Positions 17,120 to 25,137 of a stretch of 64,000 bases of DNA are shown here, piece by piece. The translations under genes and the position numbers were made by a program. The stretch covers positions 372,001-436,000 of the forward strand of contig NZ_JAUTBF010000001.1 of NCBI RefSeq assembly GCF_030818955.1, in the 5' to 3' direction. This stretch comes from Microbacterium trichothecenolyticum (GTDB lineage: Bacteria > Actinomycetota > Actinomycetes > Actinomycetales > Microbacteriaceae). Under the pieces are notes generated by a model. That model searched no databases and was not told the DNA's origin. It saw only the letters and a program-made list of their open reading frames with translations. Each line of letters opens with the position of its first letter. Positions within the stretch are counted from its first letter, which is position 1.

Positions 17120-18597
17120 CGCGTCGACCGGGCGATCCACTCCTCGACCTCGTCAGCGGTGCGGGGGATGCCCGCGGAGAGGTTGACCGGTCCGTCGGAG
17201 GTCATGACGATGTCGTCCTCGATACGCGCACCGATACCGCGGTACTCCTCCGGGACGGTCAGATCGTCGATCTGGAAGTACAGTCCCGGCTCGATCGTGA
17301 AGACCATGCCGGGTTCGAGCAGACCGTCGTAGTACATGTCGCGGCGCGCCTGCGCGCAGTCGTGCACGTCGAGACCGAGATGATGGCTCGTCCCGTGCAC
17401 CATGTACCGGCGGTGCTGGCCGCCCGTGTCGGCGTTCAGCGCCTCTTCGGCGGTCACGGGCAGCAGACCCCATTCGGCGACGCGGGCGGCGATGACCTCC
17501 ATCGCGGCCTCGTGCAGGCGGCGGAACGGCACGCCCACCTCGGCGGCCGCGAACGCGGCATCGGCGGCCTCGCGCACCGTCTCGTAGATGCGGCGCTGCA
17601 CGTCGGTGAAGCGACCCGATACGGGCAGGGTCCGGGTGATGTCGGCCGTGTAGAGGCTGTCGACCTCGGCACCGGCGTCGACGAGGATCAGGTCGCCCGG
17701 CTTCACCGCACCATCGTTGCGGGTCCAGTGCAGGTAGCACGCGTGCGGCCCGGATGCCGCGATCGTGTCGTAGCCGACCGCGTTGCCGTCGGAGCGGGCA
17801 CGCTGGTGGAACACGCCCTCGACGATGCGCTCGCCGCGGGGGTGCGCGATGATGCGGGGGAGTTCGGCGACGATGTCGTCGAAGCCGCGGCCGGTCACCT
17901 CGACGGCGAGGGCCAGCTGGGCGAGCTCGTACTCGTCTTTGACCAGGCGCAGCTCCGACACGAATCGCGTGACCTCGTCGTCGTCGCCGAGGGTCAGGTC
18001 GCCGTCGCGGGGCGCGAAGTCGTCGAGGTGGGCGGTCTCGATCGCCAGGTCGGCGGCGACGCCGTCGAGCGCGGGGCGGGGACCGATCCAGAACTCGCCG
18101 ATCGTGGCATCCGAGTAGAACTCCGCCGTGGTGCGGTCGGCGCGCTCGCGGAAGTACAGCACCGCTTCGTGACCCTCGTCGCGCGGCTCGAACACCAGCA
18201 CCGAGTCGGGCTCGGCGTCGGCGCCCCACCCTGTCAAGTGCGCGAAGGCGGAGTGGGCGCGGAACGGGTAGTCGGTGTCGTTGCTGCGCTGCTTCAGCCC
18301 ACCGGCGGGAACGACCACGCGCCGGCCGGGAAAAGCGCGCGAGACCTGCGCGCGACGACGCGCCGCCCACGGTGCCTGCTCGCGCGCGGGCGGAAGCACC
18401 TCGGGATGCTCGGCCCACCCGGTCGAGATCGTGTCGAGGAAGCCGCGGGGGAACGGCGCCTTGCGATTGCTGGGCGCATCGGCGGGCTTGTGCGCGGGAG
18501 GCTGCTCGGTGCTCGACTGCTCCGCGCTCGCCAGGGGTTCGGCGCTCTGCGGCTCGGCGGTCTGCGTGGACGTGTCGCGGGTGGTGGAGGCATCCAT
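17116..18597 (-). CDS. pepP: Xaa-Pro aminopeptidase, M24B family
   Basis: Cytoplasmic dinuclear-metal peptidase removing N-terminal residues before proline. 493 residues with a 60-residue low-complexity start (TQTAEPQSAEPLASAEQ). The N-terminal domain includes RSNDTDYPFRAHSAFAHLTGW. Metal ligands are in ILVDAGAEVDSLYTADITRT, GTSHHLGLDVHD, FTIEPGLYF and IGARIEDDIVMT. ATG at 18597 is chosen for continuity with the family; upstream in-frame sequence is arginine-rich noise. Coupled by ATGA to the downstream gamma-glutamyltransferase-like gene, suggesting joint peptide or glutathione turnover. Confidence 0.93.
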   Translation of the reverse strand: MDASTTRDTSTQTAEPQSAEPLASAEQSSTEQPPAHKPADAPSNRKAPFPRGFLDTISTGWAEHPEVLPPAREQAPWAARRRAQVSRAFPGRRVVVPAGGLKQRSNDTDYPFRAHSAFAHLTGWGADAEPDSVLVFEPRDEGHEAVLYFRERADRTTAEFYSDATIGEFWIGPRPALDGVAADLAIETAHLDDFAPRDGDLTLGDDDEVTRFVSELRLVKDEYELAQLALAVEVTGRGFDDIVAELPRIIAHPRGERIVEGVFHQRARSDGNAVGYDTIAASGPHACYLHWTRNDGAVKPGDLILVDAGAEVDSLYTADITRTLPVSGRFTDVQRRIYETVREAADAAFAAAEVGVPFRRLHEAAMEVIAARVAEWGLLPVTAEEALNADTGGQHRRYMVHGTSHHLGLDVHDCAQARRDMYYDGLLEPGMVFTIEPGLYFQIDDLTVPEEYRGIGARIEDDIVMTSDGPVNLSAGIPRTADEVEEWIARSTR

Positions 18598-18768
18598 CGT
18601 TCCAGTCTCGCACCGGTTCGGGCGGGACGCATGGATCCCGGCCCGCCGGGGGTCGTGCGGGTGGTCGGGCGTGCCGGGCTCCGGATGCTCGCGGCGGTGA
18701 ACGGATCGGGCGCGCCGGGGTACCGGCATCCATCGACCGTCTCCGGAGCGCGGGACACGCCCGCCGAC

Positions 18769-19801
18769 TCAGCCGGCGGTGCGCTCGAGCTGCACGACGA
18801 TCGGGCGGTGATCGCTGCCCGACCCGTCGAGAGTGCGCATGACCACCGAGCCTGACACCGTCCAGTCAGGGGTCGCCATCACGTGATCGATGGGAGCGCC
18901 CAGCAGAGCCGGAGCATCGGTCGGCCACGTGCCGACGCTGCCGTTGCCGCTCTCGGACGCCGCGTCGTGGCAACGGCCGAGCGTCCCCCCGTCGATGCCC
19001 ATCCCGGTCATGTGGTCGAGGGTGGCGTTGAAGTCCCCGGCGAGGATGACGTTGTCGCTCGCACACTGATCGGCCAGCCACTGCAGGTCGCTGCGCCACG
19101 ACGACATGTATTCCTCCCGCGGCGCGACGGCGTGGGCGGCGACGATGATCGGCCCGTCGCCGGAGGTGGGCATGGCCACGGCGCTCGGAACCGTCGAGGT
19201 GTTGCTCGACCCGTCGAGCGAGGACTGGATGACGGAGTAATCGCCCAGCTCGGGGCGGATCAGGACGGTCGTGGAGGTGGCATCCCATCCGGTGATGCCG
19301 TACTCGCCGTACTCGGCATGATGCGCCCACATGGGCTGGCCCATGTCGCGCATGAGCTCGGCCACCCGGGCCCCCGTGTCGATCGTCGTCTCAGGGAGCG
19401 TGACGACATCGGCCTGCATGCCGACGGCGAACTGCGCGATCGTCTCGGCCGAGGTCGCCGAGCCCGCAGTGTTCCACGTCATGACCGCGCAGGCTCGTGT
19501 CGGTCTTGGCCGGCAGCGCCTCGGTGCCCATCCCGCGCTGCGTCACCACGGCGACGTTGACCCCGCCCGCCACCCCGAGCACCAGGGCGAGCGCGAGGGC
19601 GAGCGCGCGGATCGGGCGGATCAACGCGAAAAGCAGCATGAGCATCGTGAGCGCGACGAACACGGCCGTCAGCGGGGCACGGAACGAGATGATCTGCGCC
19701 AGCGGCAGCGTGCGCTCGAGGCCGAACGCCGAAGGCCACGTCAGCACCGCGGCACCCGCCGCCACGACGAGCACGACGATGAGACCGAACAGCCGACGCA
19801 C
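18769..19801 (-). pseudogene. Membrane-anchored endonuclease/exonuclease/phosphatase protein, frameshifted
   Basis: The N-terminal 100 residues contain three membrane helices (LFGLIVVLVVAAGAAVLTW, APLTAVFVALTMLMLLFAL, ALALALVLGVAGGVNVAVV). The rest is an EEP domain with MTWNTAG, LPETTID, ILAGDFNATLDH and SGSDHRPIVVQL metal and catalytic motifs. The two parts lie in different frames, and dropping one C from the pair 19485-19486 joins them as SLRVMTWNTAG. It is either a recent frameshift or a sequencing error. The outside-facing EEP domain could act on lipids or nucleotides. GTG at 19801 is seven bases after TAGGGT. Confidence 0.85.
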
Positions 19802-19808
19802 GCACCCG

Positions 19809-19814
19809 ACCCTA
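19809..19814 (-). promoter_or_regulatory. Leaderless-type -10 box of the EEP gene
   Basis: TAGGGT on the minus strand, seven bases before GTG at 19801. Confidence 0.45.
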
Positions 19815-19919
19815 GGCGAGCCGTCTGAGAGATCGGCGGATGCGGGCAGGGTGCGGGCTGTGTCGTGGTGGTCGGGCCGGGATCGGGCCGCCGCCCGGCT
19901 CGGGCAGCGACGCGCGCGC

Positions 19920-19925
19920 TACGCT
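19920..19925 (+). promoter_or_regulatory. Leaderless-type -10 box of the PHP gene
   Basis: TACGCT, six bases before GTG at 19932. It decides the start among many in-frame upstream codons. Confidence 0.5.
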
Positions 19926-19931
19926 CGTCGA

Positions 19932-20792
19932 GTGCACCGCGATCGTCTGTTCCAGGGACCGAGCGATCTGCACCTGCACTCCACGCACTCGGACGGCACG
20001 GAGCCCCCGGCCGAGGTGATGGCGGCCGCGCACCGGCACGGTCTGCGCACCGCCGCCCTCACCGATCACGACACGACATCGGGATGGGCCGAGGCCGCAC
20101 AGGCGGCGACGTCGCTCGGGATGACGTTCGTGCCCGGCATGGAGCTGTCGGCCCGGCACCGCTGGCGCAGCGTGCACCTCCTCGCGTACCTCGTCGACCC
20201 CGACCACGCGGGCCTGCGCGCAATGACAGATCGCATCCGTTCCTCGCGCCTGGATCGCGCGCAGATCATGGCCGAACGCATCTCGCACGACTACGACATC
20301 GCGTGGGACGACATCCTCGCCCAGACCGGTGACGGCGCGACCGTCGGGCGCCCGCATATCGCCGACGCGCTCGTCGCGCGCGGGATCGTCGCCGATCGCA
20401 CCGAGGCGTTCGCCGGCATCCTGCATCCCGCGGGCGACTACTACGTTGCGCTGTACGCACCCGACCCGGTGACGGCGGTGGAACTGGTCGTCGCGGCCGG
20501 CGGGGTGCCGATCGTCGCGCACCCGGCGGGACGCGCCCTGCTGCCCGAGGGCGTGACCGAGACCATGCTCGCCGCAGGCCTCGCCGGTTTCGAACTCGGC
20601 CACCGCGAGAACCTGGCCGAGCCGACGGCGCTGCTCGCCGCACTCGCGGCGGAGCGCGACCTCATCGTCACCGGCTCGAGCGACTACCACGGGCTGGGCA
20701 AGCCCAACGTGCCGGGCGAGAACACCACCGCCGACGAGATGGTCGAGCGCATCTTCGCCCGCGGCCGCGGTTCGGCGCCGGTGTTCGCGTAG
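19932..20792 (+). CDS. PHP-domain phosphoesterase (nucleoside 3',5'-bisphosphate phosphatase/TrpH type)
   Basis: 286 residues. The PHP metal motifs are DLHLHSTHSDG (residues 12-22), ALTDHDT, the PGMELSA glutamate, IVAHPAGR and SSDYHG near the C-terminus. Homologues dephosphorylate 3'-phosphoadenosine 5'-phosphate-like nucleotides or shorten RNA 5' ends. Insertions between the motifs fit the YciV/TrpH group, not DNA polymerase. Start GTG at 19932 is set by the -10 box six bases upstream and by an N-terminus beginning right before the first motif. Confidence 0.88.
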   Translation: MHRDRLFQGPSDLHLHSTHSDGTEPPAEVMAAAHRHGLRTAALTDHDTTSGWAEAAQAATSLGMTFVPGMELSARHRWRSVHLLAYLVDPDHAGLRAMTDRIRSSRLDRAQIMAERISHDYDIAWDDILAQTGDGATVGRPHIADALVARGIVADRTEAFAGILHPAGDYYVALYAPDPVTAVELVVAAGGVPIVAHPAGRALLPEGVTETMLAAGLAGFELGHRENLAEPTALLAALAAERDLIVTGSSDYHGLGKPNVPGENTTADEMVERIFARGRGSAPVFA

Positions 20793-20808
20793 GCGGCGGG
20801 GCCGCGGG

Positions 20809-20864
20809 CACGCATAAACGCGATCGGCGCGCATAAACGCGTGTAGCGCGCGTTTATGTGCGTG
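20809..20864. repeat. Palindromic intergenic repeat, GCATAAACGCG family, copy 2
   Basis: Contains CACGCATAAACGCG (20809-20822), a second GCATAAACGCG in the same direction (20831-20841), and CGCGTTTATGTGCGTG (20849-20864) in the opposite direction. It lies between convergent genes, like copy 1 at 5798-5876, and differs by a 2-bp insertion in the right arm. Confidence 0.75.
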
Positions 20865-20953
20865 GATGCCGTTCATGCGTCGTCAGGAGGTGTGGCGGCG
20901 AACGCGCGACGGCGCCGGCCCCGCAGGGACCAGCGCCGTCGGGAGTGAACGCG

Positions 20954-22420
20954 TCAGGCCACGGGGGCCGTCGGGGCGCCCGAGCTGCCGCCGCTGCGAC
21001 GGCGGCGACGCCGGCGCGGTGCCGCGTTGCCGTCGTGGTGCTCCTTGCCGCTGCCGTCGTGGGTGCCGGCGCCGCCCTCGCTGCGCGGCGTTCCCGACGC
21101 CTCTGTACCCGCGCCGTTCGACGATCCGCCGCGACGGCGGCGACGGCGCGGCGAGCCCTCGCCCGCGGCATCCGTGCCCTCCGGCTTGTTCTCCTGCTTC
21201 GGCGCGACGGCCTTGGGCGCGACGGCCTTGGGGGCGGTCACCAGCCGGCCCTTGGTGCCCTCGGGGATGTCGAGGTCGGTGTACAGGTGCGGGCTCGACG
21301 AGTAGGTCTCGGTGGGCTCGGGCTGGCCGAACTCGAGGGCGCGGTTGATGAGCGCCCACTTGTGTACGTCGTCCCAGTCGACGAAGGTCACCGCGATGCC
21401 GGTGCGGCCCGCGCGACCCGTGCGGCCCGCGCGGTGCAGGTAGGTCTTCTCGTCGTCGGGGATCGTGTGGTTGATCACGTGTGTGACGTCGTTGACGTCG
21501 ATGCCGCGGGCGGCGACGTCGGTGGCGATCAGCACGTCTTTCTTGCCGGCCTTGAACGCGGCCATGGATCGCTCGCGCGCCTCCTGGCTCATGTCGCCGT
21601 GGACCGCTGCGGCGTTGAAGCCGCGGTCGCCGAGCTCGTCGACGAGCTTCTGCGCGGCGCGCTTGGTGCGGGTGAAGATGACGGCCTTCTCGCGTCCCTC
21701 GGCCTGCAGGATGCGGGCGATGACCTCGTCCTTGTCGAGCGAGTGTGCCCGGTAGACGAGGTGCTTGATGTTGGCCTGCGTGAGACCCTCGTCGGGGTCG
21801 TTCGCGCGCATGTGGATGGGGTTCGACATGAAGCGGCGGGCCAGCGCGACGATGGGGCCGGGCATGGTCGCCGAGAACAGCTGCGTGTGACGCACGGCCG
21901 GGACCTTCGAGAAGATCTTCTCGATGTCGGCGAGGAAGCCGAGATCGAGCATCTTGTCGGCCTCGTCGAGCACGACCTCGGTCGCGTGCGACAGATCGAG
22001 CAGGCGCTGGTTGGCGAGATCGATGAGACGACCGGGCGTGCCGACGACGATCTGCGCGCCGGCCTTGAGCTGGTCGATCTGACCCTCGTACGCCTTGCCG
22101 CCGTAGATCGCGACGACGCTGGTGGAGCGGTTGCTCGTGAGCAAGTCCATGTCTTCGTAGACCTGGACGGCCAGCTCGCGCGTGGGGACCACGATGAGCG
22201 CCTTGACACCCGGCTCGGGGTTCGGGCCCAGGCGCTGCACCACGGGGATGCCGAAGCCGAACGTCTTGCCGGTACCGGTCTTGGCCTGACCGATGATGTC
22301 CTGGCCGGGGAGGCCGAGGGGGATCGTCTGCTCCTGGATGGGAAAGGCATCGACGATGCCCTTGGATGCCAGGGCATCGACGATGTCCTGATCGATGCCG
22401 AGCTCGGCGAATGTCGTCAT
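20954..22420 (-). CDS. DEAD-box ATP-dependent RNA helicase (RhlE/CshA-like)
   Basis: 488 residues. Motifs in order: Q motif PFPIQEQTIP-like (DAFPIQEQTIP), Walker A AKTGTGKT near 45-52, PTRELAVQV, TPGRLIDL, DEAD in VVLDEADKML, SATMP, ARGIDVNDVTHVIN and HRAGRTGRAG. The last 90 residues are a basic, glycine-rich tail (RRRRRRGGSSNG and similar) for RNA binding. It remodels RNA in translation, ribosome assembly or decay. Its place next to the ferritin-like gene matches the mycobacterial rhlE locus. ATG at 22420 begins MTTFAELGI. Confidence 0.93.
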   Translation of the reverse strand: MTTFAELGIDQDIVDALASKGIVDAFPIQEQTIPLGLPGQDIIGQAKTGTGKTFGFGIPVVQRLGPNPEPGVKALIVVPTRELAVQVYEDMDLLTSNRSTSVVAIYGGKAYEGQIDQLKAGAQIVVGTPGRLIDLANQRLLDLSHATEVVLDEADKMLDLGFLADIEKIFSKVPAVRHTQLFSATMPGPIVALARRFMSNPIHMRANDPDEGLTQANIKHLVYRAHSLDKDEVIARILQAEGREKAVIFTRTKRAAQKLVDELGDRGFNAAAVHGDMSQEARERSMAAFKAGKKDVLIATDVAARGIDVNDVTHVINHTIPDDEKTYLHRAGRTGRAGRTGIAVTFVDWDDVHKWALINRALEFGQPEPTETYSSSPHLYTDLDIPEGTKGRLVTAPKAVAPKAVAPKQENKPEGTDAAGEGSPRRRRRRGGSSNGAGTEASGTPRSEGGAGTHDGSGKEHHDGNAAPRRRRRRRSGGSSGAPTAPVA

Positions 22421-22556
22421 GTGCGTGCCTGTTCCGGCGGCGAGAGACCGCCTGGGGAGTCGGATCCACGCCCTGACTCATCCACAGGCGCGGGGCCCCG
22501 ATCCATCGCCGGGGCGTGTCCACTCTACCCGGCGTGTCTCGCGAGCCCCCTCGACG

Positions 22557-22562
22557 CCTAGG
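22557..22562. repeat. Target-site duplication CCTAGG, left copy
   Basis: CCTAGG abuts the left end of the IS481-family element; the right copy is 23628-23633. It matches the NCTAGN target described for IS481. Confidence 0.8.
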
Positions 22563-23627
22563 TGTTCTGACCTGGGTGGTTAGGGACGTAGATGTAGGTG
22601 AGGACCTTCTGGTGGAGTGGAGTCACCACAACTAACCGCTCCGAAACCAGAAGGTCCTCGATGTCCCACGCTAATGCTGTTCTCGCGCCCGCTGGAAGGT
22701 TGCGCCTTGCTCGTCTGATCGTTGATGAAGGGTGGCCGTTGCGCCGCGCCGCCGAGCGTTTCGGCGTCGGGGTGACCACCGCCGCCCGGTGGGCGTGCCG
22801 TTACCGTGAGGCCGGCGCGGCGGGGATGGCCGATCGTTCCTCCCGCCCGCGCGTGAACCCGAACCGCACTCGGGCCCGGGTGGAGCGGCGGGTGGTGAGC
22901 CTGCGGGTGTCGAGACGGTGGGGGCCGGCGCGTATCGCCGCGCAGCTGCGGTTGAATCGCTCCACCGTGCAGGCCATCCTGCGTCGCTACGGGTGTCCGC
23001 CGTTACGGTGGACCGACCCTGGCACCGGGGTGCGGATCAAGACCAGCCGCGCCGCCACGAACCGTTACGAAGCCGCCACCCCGGGCGATCTGGTCCACAT
23101 GGATGTGAAGAAGCTCGGTCGTATCCCCGACGGCGGCGGGCACCGCATCCACGGACCCGCCCAGGGCAAACGCAACCGGGCCGGCAAAGGCCACGGGTAC
23201 GCGTTCATCCACTCCGTCGTGGACGACCACACCCGGATGGCGTACTCCGAGATCCTGAGCGACGAACGCAAAGACACCGTCACCGCGTTCTGGACCCGCG
23301 CCCACGCCTGGTTCCAGGGCGCCGGCATCGAGGTAAAAGCCGTGATGACCGACAACGGAAACGGCTACCGCTCCCACCTGTTCCGCGACGCCCTCGGCCC
23401 CATCCGCCACATCCGCACCCGCCCATACCGGCCCCAGACGAACGGGAAAGTCGAACGCCTCAACCGCACCCTCCTCCAAGAATGGGCCTACGCCCGCGCA
23501 TACAGATCAGAAACCGAACGCACCGCCGCATTCGCCCCCTGGCTCCATCACTACAATCACCACCGAACCCACACCGCCATCAACGGCACCCCCGCCTCAC
23601 GCGTCCCCAACCTCCCCAGCCACAACA
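22563..23627 (+). mobile_element. IS481-family insertion sequence, complete
   Basis: 1065-bp element. The left end is TGTTCTGACCTGGGTGG, and the right end read inward is TGTTGTGGCTGGGGAGG; they match at 13 of 17 positions. Both ends are flanked by CCTAGG. One transposase gene fills it. Intact ends and an open frame suggest recent insertion. It sits between the DEAD helicase and the ferritin-like gene, in or next to the latter's -10 box. Confidence 0.9.
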
Positions 23628-23632
23628 CCTAG
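22661..23632 (+). CDS. IS481-family transposase
   Basis: 323-residue DDE transposase. The N-terminal half holds helix-turn-helix units (GWPLRRAAERFGVGVTTAARW and WGPARIAAQLRLNRSTVQAIL). The rve integrase core follows: first D in GDLVHMDVKKLGRIP, second D in KAVMTDNGNGYRS, and E in QTNGKVERLNRTLLQEWAY, the usual PQTNGKVER signature. ATG at 22661 begins MSHANAVL; an upstream in-frame ATG at 22598 would overlap the terminal region. The TAG stop (23630-23632) lies in the duplicated target, not in the element. Confidence 0.93.
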   Translation: MSHANAVLAPAGRLRLARLIVDEGWPLRRAAERFGVGVTTAARWACRYREAGAAGMADRSSRPRVNPNRTRARVERRVVSLRVSRRWGPARIAAQLRLNRSTVQAILRRYGCPPLRWTDPGTGVRIKTSRAATNRYEAATPGDLVHMDVKKLGRIPDGGGHRIHGPAQGKRNRAGKGHGYAFIHSVVDDHTRMAYSEILSDERKDTVTAFWTRAHAWFQGAGIEVKAVMTDNGNGYRSHLFRDALGPIRHIRTRPYRPQTNGKVERLNRTLLQEWAYARAYRSETERTAAFAPWLHHYNHHRTHTAINGTPASRVPNLPSHNT

Positions 23633-23633
23633 G
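23628..23633. repeat. Target-site duplication CCTAGG, right copy
   Basis: Right copy of the 6-bp duplication. It supplies the transposase stop codon and the first four bases of the -10 box of the next gene. Confidence 0.8.
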
Positions 23634-23635
23634 CT
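23630..23635 (+). promoter_or_regulatory. -10 box of the ferritin-like gene, rebuilt by the IS target duplication
   Basis: TAGGCT, six bases before GTG at 23642. TAGG comes from the duplicated CCTAGG, so the -10 survives but all sequence upstream is now the IS end. Confidence 0.5.
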
Positions 23636-23641
23636 GGGGGC

Positions 23642-24358
23642 GTGTTCGAGTGGTTGCGTCGTCGCCAGCGCCCGGTGGGCCGTACCCTGCAGCTGCGTTC
23701 GCGCGGAGATCTCGGCGACGCGATGCGCGTCGACTTCGCCGAGCTCGCGCCCGAGGTCGAGACCTTCCTCGGTCAGGCTGCCTACCTGCAACTGGGGTTC
23801 TTCGAGACCCTCAGCGAGCTGATCGCGCTGACACCCGAGCTCGCCGAGAAGGAGTCGCTCTCGCGGGCGGCGGGCGCGGCGCTCATCAAGCACCAGGAGC
23901 TCGTCGCTCTCATCCGCGAGCGCGGCGCCGACCCCACGCAACTCATGCTGCCCTTTCGCGAGTCGCTCGACGCCTTCCGCCGCAACACCCACGGGGTGCG
24001 GCCGCAGGAGACGATGCTCACCGTGCACATCACGGCCGGGATGCTCGACGATTTCTACCTCGCCCTGTCATCGAGCTACGGCGAGACCGGTCGCCGCGTC
24101 GCCCGTATTCTGCAGGCCGACGACGACCGGCAGGCGATCGTCGAGATCCTCGGCGCCGCGATCGAGAGCGACGAGGAGTGGCGATGGCTGCTCGCGCTGT
24201 GGGGCCGTCGTCTCGTGGGCGACACGCTGCTGGTCGCGCGCGCGGCTCTTCGCCACGGTCAGCTCGACCGCGACGAAGAAGCCAAGGTCGAACCCGTCTT
24301 CAGCGGGCTGATGGGCGCTCACGCGCGCCGCATGGATGCCATGGGCCTGGCGGCGTGA
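23642..24358 (+). CDS. Ferritin-like fold protein
   Basis: 238 residues, almost wholly helical, matching the actinobacterial ferritin-like family (relative of tRNA hydroxylase MiaE and of mycobacterial Rv3210c). Candidate metal ligands include E and H residues in LGFFETLSEL, ALIKHQELVAL, LTVHITAGMLDDFY and GAHARRMDAM. Function is not established. GTG at 23642 begins MFEWLRRRQRP. The IS481 element now ends eight bases upstream of its start, so its native promoter upstream of -10 is lost. Confidence 0.82.
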   Translation: MFEWLRRRQRPVGRTLQLRSRGDLGDAMRVDFAELAPEVETFLGQAAYLQLGFFETLSELIALTPELAEKESLSRAAGAALIKHQELVALIRERGADPTQLMLPFRESLDAFRRNTHGVRPQETMLTVHITAGMLDDFYLALSSSYGETGRRVARILQADDDRQAIVEILGAAIESDEEWRWLLALWGRRLVGDTLLVARAALRHGQLDRDEEAKVEPVFSGLMGAHARRMDAMGLAA

Positions 24359-24459
24359 TCTCGTTCGAGGACCGAGCGTCGCTCGCGCTCTGACGCGGGT
24401 TCGAACTCCGCCTCGCGCGTATGTGCGGCGGCGGCGAGCCGACGCGTCCTCGAGCGGTG

Positions 24460-24747
24460 TCAGAGGCCGAGGCGCGCCCGGTCGGCGGCGTCGTGGGACT
24501 GCCGCGCGCGGCTGAGCAGGGGCACGAGCAGGAACGTGGTGAGAGCGGGCGCGGCGACGGCGACGATCCACAGCACGGGGGAGTCGAGGCCCAGGCCGGC
24601 CCACGTGAGGGCGGTCCAGACCACGGCCGTGGCGGCGGCGCCCGCGAAAGGCGCGAGCGCCGCGCCGCGCAGTGCGCGGTGCGGCAGTGACGCGTGTGCG
24701 GCGAGGCCGACGACGGCCCCCAGGATCAGACCGAGCAGAATCTGCAC
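24460..24747 (-). CDS. Small membrane protein, unknown function
   Basis: 95 residues with three predicted membrane helices: MQILLGLILGAVVGLAAHASL, LAPFAGAAATAVVWTALTWAG and SPVLWIVAVAAPALTTFLLV. A short basic tail RARQSHDAADRARLGL follows. I do not recognise a family. It lies ten bases after the DUF3107 stop in the same direction, so the two are probably co-transcribed. Pattern, start ATG and codon use support a real gene. Confidence 0.7.
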   Translation of the reverse strand: MQILLGLILGAVVGLAAHASLPHRALRGAALAPFAGAAATAVVWTALTWAGLGLDSPVLWIVAVAAPALTTFLLVPLLSRARQSHDAADRARLGL

Positions 24748-24757
24748 GGGTGCCCGC

Positions 24758-24982
24758 TCAGGCGACGAAACCGACGCGGCGGGCCTCTTCGGTGCCCAGC
24801 TCGACGAACGCGAGATTGGCGGTGGGCACGAGGTAGGAGTTGCCCTTCACATCGGTGAACGTGACGTGGCTGGCGGAGTTGTCGAGGGCGGCGGCGACGG
24901 CCGACTTCACGGCGTCCGAGCTTTCGTTCGTCTCGAAGTTCAGCTCGCGGCCGGTGTTGGTGATGCCGATGCGGATCTCCAC
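24758..24982 (-). CDS. DUF3107 domain-containing protein
   Basis: 74-residue conserved actinobacterial protein, the counterpart of mycobacterial Rv3208A (TB9.4). Sequence features: a strand MEIRIGITNTGRELNFET, a helix AVKSAVAAALDN, FTDVKGNSYLVPTANLAFVELG. Function unknown. GTG at 24982 is preceded by AAAGGA. It is divergent from adnA, as expected from synteny. Confidence 0.9.
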   Translation of the reverse strand: MEIRIGITNTGRELNFETNESSDAVKSAVAAALDNSASHVTFTDVKGNSYLVPTANLAFVELGTEEARRVGFVA

Positions 24983-25124
24983 GATGCGTCCTTTCCCCGC
25001 GGGCCGCGGTCGGCCCGGCGCGTTCTTCGACTCTAGGGCAGCCCTCCGACACCGCGTCCCGCTCGGGGCGTCGCTTCGCGGATGGCGAACGCGGGCGCCC
25101 GCCGGCGATGTCGGAGGTCGCCGT

Positions 25125-25130
25125 TAGCGT
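25125..25130 (+). promoter_or_regulatory. Leaderless-type -10 box of adnA
   Basis: TAGCGT, seven bases before ATG at 25138. It favours this ATG over the in-frame ATG at 25108. Confidence 0.45.
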
Positions 25131-25137
25131 GGATGCC

